Assembly: GCA_036939975.1 (NCBI GenBank)
Contig: JALLPB010000552.1
Coordinates: 1-13,148 of the forward strand
Source: Cyclostephanos tholiformis
Lineage: Eukaryota > Bacillariophyta > Thalassiosirophyceae > Thalassiosirales > Thalassiosiraceae
Direction: 5' to 3'
DNA length: 13,148 nt
This document shows, one piece after another, positions 1 through 6,477 of this stretch (positions are counted from its first letter, which is position 1; every line of letters starts with the position of its first letter). The notes beneath the pieces are model-generated. The model did no database searches, was not told the DNA's origin, and was given only the letters and a program-made list of their open reading frames with translations. Both the position numbers and the translations under genes were made by a program.

Positions 1-2
1 TA

Positions 3-284
3 GCTGATCACCACTGGGCTTGTTGTGCCTCTGGACTGCATCAGCGTGCAGGACTAACAGTTGTGTGCGTGACTGCCCTACGTGGTCTACGCATGCATAC
101 GACTGGGTACTGCAGGGATATCTCCAAGGATGAGGAGAATGACACCCCATTGTTCACCTTTAACAGATACATGTCACGGCACCATTTTTTAACCATCACA
201 TTAGATTTTTGCTTTGTTCTCATTAAAATTTACTTAGGTGGCCCATATACCATTCGAACCGTCTTGTCAAGCTCACCAGATTAG
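3..284 (+). CDS. Partial open frame at the left edge, unknown function
   Basis: The third plus-strand frame is open from the first bases of the window to a TAG at 282-284, about 93 codons, so it may be the 3' end of a gene lying mostly outside. The first half is rich in Cys and His (HHWACC near the start, then further Cys residues up to GYC), which could suggest a zinc-binding tail. The last 30 residues become hydrophobic and AT-rich, more like noncoding DNA. No family is recognised. A shorter minus-strand frame overlaps it at 41-223 and could equally be the chance one. Confidence is low because length and composition are the only evidence. Confidence 0.22.
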   Translation, partial: ADHHWACCASGLHQRAGLTVVCVTALRGLRMHTTGYCRDISKDEENDTPLFTFNRYMSRHHFLTITLDFCFVLIKIYLGGPYTIRTVLSSSPD

Positions 285-353
285 GTGTTCAATACTTAAT
301 TATGTGACTTTTTCATGGAATTACGAGATTAAGAGTACAATACTTAATCTGGT
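275..353. repeat. Imperfect inverted repeat just after the edge frame
   Basis: ACCAGATTA at 275-283 is the exact reverse complement of TAATCTGGT at 345-353, and pairing continues imperfectly inward. The 11-mer CAATACTTAAT also occurs as a direct repeat at 290-300 and 338-348. The structure overlaps the stop of the edge frame, so it could be a 3' hairpin or the end of a small mobile element. Neither reading can be proved here. Confidence 0.5.
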
Positions 354-1157
354 AAAATGGGTGCATGAGTAAGCACTAAGGTAAGCAGGTAGTTATAACA
401 TAAGTATGGTATTATCTTCGGGGTTTAGGTACACTTTGTGTACTCTGTAACCAAGTGTAGACGTGTTTTTGTGTGACGTGATGTGATGGTGTACTGGCAG
501 ATACCTATGAATTCCCACATAGAATGAGAAACCATCTTAATCCAAGAACCCTCGTACACGCCCACAAAATTCTAGACTCCTGTTTGGCTCAAACCATGGT
601 ATTGTCCAATTCTGTCTACTAGTGGAGATACAAAATATGACCTTATAACAACACGAATGATGGTATAGTGTTGACTAATCTATTATCCAACATAGGCTAA
701 ATTTTTAATGTACATGAAAAAAGCCCAACAGCATTGTCTGACCCCCCCTTGTGTTACGTGACAACGCCGTGGCACATCTGCCACCACGGCCTCTCTCCTA
801 TGCCACCTGAACAACACAATAATGCCACTCTCATGCACATGGGCATCTTGCACCAACAAATCATGCCATAAAAATGCCATGGTTCAATGATGGGGGAGTG
901 GGACACATGACGGCCTGGATTGGAGATGATGACGACAATGACGATGATGATGACCAAGACTCTTCCTCCCCTCCTGCCATCGTTGTTATCCTCTTCGAAG
1001 AAGTGGAGCTCAAAGACAACAGTGGCGCAACCTCCTCTCCCCCCTCCCTTCATTGTCATCATCATACCCCGCCCCCTCGTTCTCACACATTATTGTGAAC
1101 ACGCGGCTAGAATAAGACAATGATGACAATGTCTCTCCCCCCTCCCCCCCAACCCTG
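285..1157. other. Noncoding stretch with low-complexity GAT/ATC and C-rich tracts
   Basis: No credible gene is seen. From 354 to about 740 the DNA is AT-rich and unique-looking, with one small palindrome (GTACAC-TTT-GTGTAC, 429-443). From about 920 to 1146 it is simple sequence: GAT/GAC-rich runs near 925-955, their complement near 1051-1067, and C-rich runs. The 13-mer TCTCCCCCCTCCC occurs twice (1036-1048 and 1134-1146). The several short overlapping frames here come from this composition. Confidence 0.6.
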
Positions 1158-1231
1158 GGCTGTTGCATATGTGAAGCCTTCTAGCTCCTGCAGTGTTGTA
1201 CTGATTTTTGGGATCGGATAGTTGATTCTAA
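1158..1231 (-). pseudogene. Reverse transcriptase N-terminal fragment fused to protease
   Basis: Directly after the protease end (ITRA) the same frame continues with YPIPKISTTLQELEGF and then TYATA, the segment that leads into the first catalytic block of Ty3/gypsy RT. In intact elements a linker and the start of RT lie between protease and this point, so an in-frame internal deletion around 1230 is inferred. Homology ends at about 1158, where the frame runs into a C-rich tract read as Gly codons. The catalytic YxDD region is absent from the window. Confidence 0.75.
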
Positions 1232-1858
1232 ATGCTCTGGTGATGCTCTTTTTGAACTGCACATTGACAATATCTCTCATGGGCAAGAGGATTTTGTCTA
1301 TTTGTATGGTACTCTCTTTGAAGTCCAATACGACCCCTAAATCATGCATGGTGCTTTTGCCGATGATGAGGTCATACATAGGTGTTCCGAGGCCTGGTTT
1401 AACCTCTACAATATCAGGTGTAAGATGCACCTTCTTATTGCAAGAGAAGTCTACATAGGCTATCTTGATCTCACCCACCTTGTCGGTGACAAAGATGCCG
1501 TTAGAAGTACCCCACGACTGTGGAGTAGCCCTCCCAATAACAGGTATGTTTTTAGAAGCCCCTTTTTTATGAAAAGGAGGTACTCACTCTACCCAGAGTC
1601 AAGCAGGACTCTAATTGTCTTATTCTTAACAATCAGCTTCTTGCTGTTGTCTTTTTCATGCATTTTAGTGCATCTTAGACAATGTTTAGCCAATTTCAGC
1701 TTCTTTTTAGCTTGATCAGGAGCTAAACTCTTCAACTTTAGCAATTTTAGTGCCTTTGCTTGAATTCCGTGGTGTAGCGCTGTGCTAAATTTTTTATGTT
1801 TACTTGAAATAGTCATTACAGCAACTACTGCTGTGACCTTACCTGTTTTTGAGAAATC
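1232..1858 (-). pseudogene. Retropepsin-like aspartic protease region, frameshifted
   Basis: This would be the element's polyprotein-processing protease. One minus-strand frame runs from about 1858 through a Lys-rich stretch with a CLRC pair to VLLDSG, the retropepsin-type active-site D-S-G. A TAG (1589-1591) follows at once. The sense then passes an A-run around 1563-1568 where one base appears to be missing. It continues one frame over with the flap-side and C-terminal part, including PQSWGTSNGIFVTDKVGEI and then MYDLIIGKSTMHDLGVVLDF, the second conserved block of this family. The frame also differs from the gag tail upstream. One active-site stop plus one frameshift make it nonfunctional. 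Confidence 0.85.
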
Positions 1859-2024
1859 TTTGGTGTTTCCAGTATCCCTGGTCCCTGGATCTTTCTAGAT
1901 CCAGATGGGCTGTATTGGTGTCTTTAATCGGATGGGCTGTAGTAGACATTAAATTTTTGCTAATAGGCTCATTTAATTTAAGATGCTTGTCTCTACCAAA
2001 ACCCATGTCACTGGACCCAGTTTC

Positions 2025-3366
2025 CTATTCACTGTCGGAATCACTACTAGAGTCAGATGCATGCCTCTTGTGCTTCTTACTCTTAGCAGCCCTTTTCTGG
2101 CTCTTTTGGATAGCCTCGAGCATGGCCATCATGTAGGCTTGTTTCTTGGATGATTTAGCTCCGAACTGTCAGAGGGACTTGCCATCTTTGTCCCAATGGC
2201 AACATTCAGTGGTGTTGTGAGTCTGATGGGCCCTGGCATGAGTCTTGCAATGCTGGCAAAACTTCTCGACACTCGTCTACTTGGGGACTTGATCAGATGA
2301 GCCTGATTTTGGCGCCCCTTTCTTAGGCTTGCCCTTTTCAGGATGGGCTGTACCAGCCTTGTCCTTCGCCCTTTGTTTTTTGCTGTATCTTTCCAGCACA
2401 ATGCGCTTGACACTCTCCAGGTCCGCAAGTAGCCTACATGGAGATTCGGGCACGGTGGAATGCATGAGATTGTACTGGTTCTGCCACGTGAGTGTGGTAG
2501 AGCAGCCAGAATAATCGATGCTAGATCAGCCTCTTCAAAAGGGACATTACCTTTCTTGGTGGTCGCAACAGCCTTGGGGCCATCCTTCAATGTAGGTAGG
2601 TGCTTCAGGTACCCATTTAGAACTTCCACATGGGACACAAACTGATGCACAGTGGCCCATTGGGGCTTTCTGATACTTTGTTGGATGTAGTATCTCTGTT
2701 TTCTGCCATGTCAGCAGAAAAGACAGTGAGCTTAAGTAGCTCAAGACACTCAAGAAATGCAGAGTAGCTCCTTGGAAATTTTCCTTTGTGCTTCTCTCCA
2801 TTTAGACCATCCCACGAGTTGCGCCCGTGCATCTCTATGACGATGCAATCCCACTGGGTTTGTGGTTTGCTGGCTAGTAGGTTACGCAGTAGCTCATATG
2901 TAGATGCTACAGTCTCGTTGTAGTCCTTGGTGGCGGTCTTGAGCATCTCTTGGATTTGGGCCTTTTCAATTCTTAGGGCCTCTACCTTGTTCTTGTAGGC
3001 CTGCTGATCTTTCTTGGAACTTGAATCCTGGGGCCCAATAGACTTCTGCGTTAGGGCTCCTAGAGCTGCTGCAGCCGTCTTCGTCTCCTTATTTAGATCC
3101 TTGCACTGCTTATCCAGGCCCTTCTGGTTTACTTGGTGCAGGATATCAATAACATGTTGGAGATACTCCTCTGGGGAATCCTTCGCAAAGATACACATAG
3201 AAAAGACTGTCCCATCGGGCAGTTTTACCTTAAGCATCTCTGTACTGTCTTTCACCTGTAGTAGATCAGTAGGTGAGACATACGGGATAGGTGGATGAAT
3301 CCCTAGATGGCCTTTCTTGCATTTGGAGTCTCTCAACCCCTTGGGTGTCTTGGAGGAATTTCTCAT
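2025..3366 (-). pseudogene. Gag-like polyprotein region, three frames with stops
   Basis: Gag is the retrotransposon's RNA-packaging structural protein. The frame opens at an ATG (3364-3366) just downstream of an in-frame TAA. Its first 250 residues have the N-terminal gag look (VKLPDGTVFSM, EEYLQHVIDIL) and an Ala/Lys/Gln-rich coiled-coil-like middle. Near 2650 the sense shifts frame (VEVLNGYLKHLPTL). Near 2480 it shifts again to TVPESPCRLLADLESV. This third frame crosses a TAG (2277-2279) and reads a zinc-knuckle-like motif at 2201-2258 spaced C-X2-C-X9-H-X4-C. It then crosses a TGA (2169-2171), a Lys-rich segment and an acidic Ser/Asp tail, ending at TAG 2025-2027. Frameshifts and stops are read directly; the family is recognised from motif wording and order. 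Confidence 0.85.
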
Positions 3367-3743
3367 TTTGCAGATAAATAGAGCTTGGTCCCGATTACTA
3401 GCCTCTTATATGAAGACTTTGGCGAAACTCGTAGAAAATGATTCGCTAGTATTTTTTCTTAGCACATCGGCCCAATGCACGGTGAATCGCTCCTTGGGGG
3501 ACTTTGTAGGATTCCCACTCATAGGCCGGACGGATTGCCTTCTCAAGCGAAAAAATTGATCCCTTGAAAATGCACTAGTTCTTAAAAGATATAATCGTGA
3601 TCTTTTCTAGGGTTATCTTGCCAAATGTTCCCACATAGGAATCTTTGGCCTTATGTGACATGCATCAGGATTTAATCACATTTGGATCTTGTGGCTAGCA
3701 GCCATCTTGATCCTGGGGGACTGTCTGTCTCCCACATACATCA
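3367..3743 (-). other. Probable leader and 5' LTR remnant of the retrotransposon
   Basis: This gene-free stretch is immediately upstream of the gag ATG on the minus strand, where the LTR, primer-binding site and leader should be. Its far end reads TGATGTATGTGGGAG and then a C-run before GGATCAAGATGG, which fits an LTR beginning with TG. A partner LTR is not in the window, and no clear primer-binding site was recognised, so the boundaries are inference. Confidence 0.4.
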
Positions 3744-3850
3744 GCAATTGGCTAATTAGCAAATCGTGACATTTAGCAAGATAACCTTTCCGCCAATATG
3801 CCATGGCTTATGACACACACACTAACCTGTGCTATATGGCTATTTTTTAG

Positions 3851-3906
3851 TTGCTGATGACTTTTGGCTGGGGGGGGATTACCATGGTCCCCATGTTTTG
3901 GGGCGG
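3851..3906 (+). pseudogene. Exon-like segment similar to exon 3 of the 4911 gene model
   Basis: The segment is preceded by a branch-point-like CACTAACC and a T-rich TTTTTTAG acceptor, and followed by a GTAGGT donor. It reads FGWGGITMVPMFWGG in one frame. A second segment at 5213-5264 has the same flanks (CTAACC, CAG acceptor, GTAGGT donor) and reads IGQGGWVTMVTVYFWE. The downstream intron sequence is also similar, both ending in CTTAGTAAAAATA. The two therefore look like diverged copies of an exon and its introns. This copy is 56 rather than 52 bases long, which changes the phase and suggests decay. No family is recognised. Confidence 0.35.
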
Positions 3907-4033
3907 GTAGGTATCGTAGTTGCATGTTGGTAAGCTTATCTTAGGTAGTAGTTAGTGGTTCAGACTACTTAGTAAAAATACTTCTTTTAAATAAAAACTG
4001 TTCAGTGTAGAGCAGTTGCATCATCCAATGTAG

Positions 4034-4108
4034 TTTGGATGGGTGCAAAGCATAATGGTTTCTTACATCAAAATTTTGAGAAACATTTATGCTTTGCACC
4101 CATCCAAA
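4034..4108. repeat. Long perfect inverted repeat, 22-bp arms, 31-nt spacer
   Basis: The left arm (4034-4055) and right arm (4087-4108) are exact reverse complements over 22 bases, with the core GGATGGGTGCAAAGCATAA. Inside, after two mismatches, 4058-4064 pairs with 4078-4084. The folded stem is therefore about 31 positions long around a 13-nt loop (4065-4077). CAGTTG (4013-4018) and CAACTG (4114-4119) pair outside it. This could be a hairpin RNA precursor, a miniature transposon or a cruciform; nothing in the sequence decides. Confidence 0.8.
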
Positions 4109-4250
4109 AAAAACAACTGAAAATTGATTTAAACACGAAACCACATGGGAATCTCTACTATCTCATCATCTTTTCTATACTACATATGTATGAATAGGTA
4201 TTGAATCATGCTGGAGAGTAGATGATTTCAAATAAGTAGTTTTTGTTTAG

Positions 4251-4307
4251 ATAAAATAAATTATATGGGAGTGTTCTTACCCATCACACCTATAAAATTT
4301 ATTTTAT
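4251..4307. repeat. AT-rich inverted repeat, 19-bp arms
   Basis: Bases 4251-4269 and 4289-4307 are reverse complements at 17 of 19 positions; the outer 12 (ATAAAATAAATT against AATTTATTTTAT) are perfect. The loop is 19 nt. It lies about 140 bp after the stronger hairpin at 4034. AT-rich arms form inverted repeats more easily by chance, so this is weaker evidence of function. Confidence 0.55.
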
Positions 4308-4308
4308 T

Positions 4309-4571
4309 GAGATCCCAGATTTGTACTTCAAAGGTTGGACCCAGCAAAATGTGGAATTCATCTCAGGGTAACCGCAAAAAGTCTGCATCAGAAGTAGCAC
4401 CATGTCCCATATCACCTTCAGATGGAACTACACGGGGCTTTTTTATGCTAAGTGGGACATTGTTGTTGCTAAATGGGACATCAAGTCCACCAATGGCTTG
4501 CCAGGAGGTAATTTCACCCACTCATGTCTGATCAAATCTATTTTGCATCATCTTCTCATGTCTCAGAGATA
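4309..4571 (+). pseudogene. Coding-like segment with one stop and a 7-residue repeat
   Basis: One plus-strand frame reads about 20 codons (from EIPDLYFKGW), hits TAA at 4369-4371, then stays open for 66 codons to TAA at 4569-4571. The second part contains a tandem 21-base repeat, 4447-4467 and 4468-4488, read as AKWDIVV then AKWDIKS. The unit is an exact multiple of three and most differences between the units leave the AKWDI core intact, as expected of protein-coding sequence. No family is recognised, there is no obvious start or splice boundary, and chance openness cannot be excluded. An alternative frame beginning at 4265 is open over the same stretch. Confidence 0.25.
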
Positions 4572-4717
4572 AATACCCATATGCTATGAATTAGTATGGA
4601 CAAAAATCTTGATTTTCTGGTCATCTTCTCATTTTCATATTTTTAACTACAGTAGTCCTATGCACATGGTAGATAAAAATCTCATAAATTTGGTCTTTTT
4701 TTCTGATTGAATTGAAT

Positions 4718-4822
4718 GAAGTCTTTTTTATAATACTAAAGCCTACATATGTGAAAGTGTTATCAAAAGAAAAAATTGGAGTCTATTTATTATACCAAAC
4801 CCTACGTATGTAGCGTTTTTAT
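4718..4822. repeat. Imperfect direct duplication, period about 60 bp
   Basis: The stretch from about 4718 (GAAGTCTTTTTTATAATAC, then CCTACATATGT) recurs at about 4778 (GGAGTCTATTTATTATACC, then CCTACGTATGT). The two copies keep the same internal spacing but differ at many positions. It is an old local duplication in AT-rich noncoding DNA just upstream of the 4911 gene model. Confidence 0.45.
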
Positions 4823-4910
4823 TTCAAATCACTAAGACCAATGGCGGACCTCATCAATCAACCGCCAATCCTTACCGAAATGCACAACACAAAACCAAAA
4901 AAACAACAAC

Positions 4911-5421
4911 ATGACCACCATGGTCCCCTGCCGCCCATCACCATCCAGCAGTTTGAATTTGGTAGGTGAGTCTGATTGCTGTACGTTGCACAATTGGTCT
5001 CAATTGTCACAGCATGGCAATATGATTTTTTTTGGTCTTACATACTATTTCTTTATTTTCTTAAATATTTTATTGCAGGCGGTGGTGCAGCAAGCCGGCG
5101 GACAAAAGGTTAGTTTTGTAAGCTATTTAACATGCTTTTTTGTTCTGCTGAATCAATGTGATGATGTGCACTAACCTTTTCTATCTGGCACTGTCTTCAT
5201 CAAGTTTCTCAGCATATCGGCCAGGGGGGGTGGGTCACCATGGTCACAGTATATTTTTGGGAAGGTAGGTTTCACGGCTAGGTAAGTGTATTGTGTAGAG
5301 TGCAGTATCCATGGTAGAGTATACTTAGTAAAAATAATAACTTGAGAAAAAAATTATTGGTAGTGTTAACAGCTTAACCTCTATTTGCCTTCCAGTGGGA
5401 ACCAAAAACTACCCCCCGTAG
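4911..5421 (+). CDS. Candidate four-exon gene for a 52-residue protein, unknown function
   Basis: A hand-built model joins 4911-4961, 5079-5108, 5213-5264 and 5396-5421 into 53 codons including a TAG. All three introns are GT-AG, are 117, 104 and 131 nt long, have T-rich acceptors (TTGCAG, TTCTCAG, CTTCCAG) and keep phase. CTAACC at 5171 and CTTAACC at 5372 fit branch points. The ATG follows an A/C-rich leader (about 4875-4910). The predicted protein begins MTTMVPCRPSPSSSLNL, continues with AVVQQAGGQK, then GQGGWVTMVTVYFWE, and ends GTKNYPP. No family is recognised. A diverged copy of exon 3 at 3851-3906 supports a real exon. The protein is very short and the exons were chosen by eye, so it may be a remnant of a longer gene, or chance. 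Confidence 0.35.
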
Positions 5422-5441
5422 CTTTTTCACTTAGGAATTAG

Positions 5442-5450
5442 TATAAAAAG
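5442..5450 (+). promoter_or_regulatory. TATA-box-like element before the 5500 ATG
   Basis: TATAAAAAG lies 50 bp upstream of an ATG in a strong initiation context, with an A/C-rich leader between them. This spacing fits a TATA promoter with a short 5' UTR. It also lies only 20 bp after the stop of the preceding gene model. Confidence 0.5.
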
Positions 5451-5464
5451 GATAAAAAACACAA

Positions 5465-5490
5465 ACACAACCACAACCACAACCACAACC
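5465..5490 (+). repeat. ACAACC microsatellite in the putative 5' leader
   Basis: About four tandem copies of the hexamer ACAACC follow a run of A/C-rich sequence and end nine bases before the 5500 ATG. A leader without G or T resembles an unstructured 5' UTR. The leader before the 4911 ATG has the same A/C bias. Confidence 0.7.
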
Positions 5491-5499
5491 ATCCCCACC

Positions 5500-5874
5500 A
5501 TGGCAAGCTTTCACCCCCTCCAGCGACTTGGTATAATTAATTTACAGCCCATCCAATGCAAATGCGACGCAGATGAGGGATTGGGTGAGGGTGTGGTCGA
5601 AGCAATTTAATTAAATCGCATTACTGATAGAGTAAATAATTTATATTTAACTACGCTAATATTTATGATCAACCATGCCACCAAGGGGATAGGGCATGAA
5701 GCACATCGATTGATGGAGCATATTGGTAGCTTCCTGCAAAGCCCCTACTATATGCCACCACCAGATGAGTGCTCGCGCTGTATTGCCATGGTGGATGACA
5801 TGGTCATTGTCATCAGCATGACAAAAAAACACAAAACACACATAGATTTTAGCAAGTATTTTTGTACTTTTTAG
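5500..5874 (+). CDS. Candidate two-exon gene for an 88-residue protein, unknown function
   Basis: The ATG sits in a CCACCATGG context behind a TATA-like box and A/C-rich leader. Joining 5500-5584 to 5693-5874 gives 89 codons with no internal stop. The intron (5585-5692, 108 nt) has a GTGAGG donor, a GCTAAT branch-like site 32 nt before the acceptor, and a TAG end; the junction restores frame. The protein has a C-X-C pair (IQCKCDADEG), a C-X2-C pair (DECSRC) and a hydrophobic MVDDMVIVISM segment, so metal binding is conceivable. No family is recognised. Without splicing the first frame ends at 5610 (36 codons), and the second frame could instead start at the ATG at 5665. A further intron may follow at 5856. 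Confidence 0.35.
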
Positions 5875-5922
5875 CTAGGTAATGTAATGATTTTCGTAAC
5901 ACAAAACTGACCATCTAATCAG

Positions 5923-6084
5923 CACATCGATGTGACAAGCTTTGTGGAAAAGTGGATTGAAAGTGTTGTAGCTGACAAGCTCAGGGAATTTTTGATGTTT
6001 CAGATTTTTGAGCGAACAAAAATTGATGAAGATAATAATTTTTTACAAAGCCTGAAAAAAGTGGTTGCATATATGCGACCATAG
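5923..6084 (+). pseudogene. Exon-like frame after a CAG acceptor, possible continuation of the 5500 gene
   Basis: After a possible 67-nt intron (GTATTT at 5856 to AATCAG at 5922) one frame is open for 53 codons to TAG 6082-6084. It reads HIDVTSFVEKWIESVVADKL onward, a charged, amphipathic, helix-like composition that looks coding. Splicing it directly to the 5500 model gives the wrong phase; one extra G at the donor would restore it, so a one-base loss and pseudogenisation are possible. No family is recognised. AT-rich DNA gives a frame this long by chance fairly often. Confidence 0.28.
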
Positions 6085-6123
6085 AGATTAAGCTGTTGGA
6101 TAATGAAGTGTAGTCATACCATC

Positions 6124-6160
6124 CAATTATTTCTCACTTGAAAATTGAGAGAAACAATTG
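6124..6160. repeat. Short hairpin with similarity to the 4034 hairpin core
   Basis: Bases 6124-6135 pair with 6149-6160 at 11 of 12 positions around a 13-nt loop. The inner 26 bases (6130-6155) match the inner part of the 4034-4108 hairpin (4059-4084) at 21 of 26 positions in the same orientation, including TTTCT, AAAATT and GAGAAAC. Confidence 0.5.
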
Positions 6161-6267
6161 TGCTGGACAATATTGAACAATGTTGGAATATTTCTCTTCA
6201 TGTATGATGACACAAAGCCAAGGAACCTGTGTTTGCTTGGGTAGATTGAGATTAACAGATTGTTTGA

Positions 6268-6477
6268 GTTGCTGTATTGAAGATTATTCTTCAAGCTTGT
6301 TCAATGGAGGACAGTTCCAATGTGCAAATCTATTGGTACCAGACCAATGGTAGAATTCTTGTTGTTGTTTTTTATGACAAAAATGTGTGCGTGACATTGG
6401 GCTACATTCATTTAAAAAAATTGTTGGTTGAGGTGGCATTTGTTTGTAGTCACCAGGTGTCGCTCAATATTGGTTGA
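6268..6477 (+). other. Unassigned open stretch, 69 codons
   Basis: The frame lies between a TGA (6265-6267) and a TGA (6475-6477). The middle reads NVQIYWYQTNGRILVVVFYD and looks moderately protein-like. There is no good start, no family is recognised, and the surrounding DNA has stops in every frame. It could be a fragment of decayed coding sequence from the same block as the small exons upstream. Confidence 0.18.

Larger units (their letters stand above)
1158..3743 (-). mobile_element. Decayed, truncated Ty3/gypsy LTR retrotransposon of diatom type
   Basis: On the minus strand the order is leader (3743-3367), gag (3366 to about 2025), protease (1858 to about 1232), then the first residues of reverse transcriptase (about 1230-1158), after which homology stops. 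Gag before an aspartic protease before RT is the Ty3/gypsy arrangement, and the wording resembles diatom gypsy elements. The copy is dead. The pieces lie in minus-strand frames that switch four times, and at least three stops interrupt them. There is a deletion between protease and RT, and the rest of RT, RNase H, integrase and the 3' LTR are missing. No second LTR exists in the window, so the outer boundary near 3743 is inferred from an LTR-like TGATGTATGTGGGAG start. Confidence 0.85.

Noticed and set aside
241..262. GGTTCGAATGG on the minus strand, resembling a tRNA B box
   Set aside because: It mismatches the consensus at the final CC, and no A box, acceptor stem or cloverleaf could be placed around it.
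754..1123. Short frames on both strands with Asp/His/Pro/Gly runs
   Set aside because: They arise from GAT/ATC and C-rich simple sequence; no domain, start context or splice pattern.
5585..5610. A 36-codon unspliced frame from the 5500 ATG as a complete small protein
   Set aside because: Possible, but the GTGAGG donor inside it and the in-phase continuation after a TAG acceptor make the spliced model preferable.
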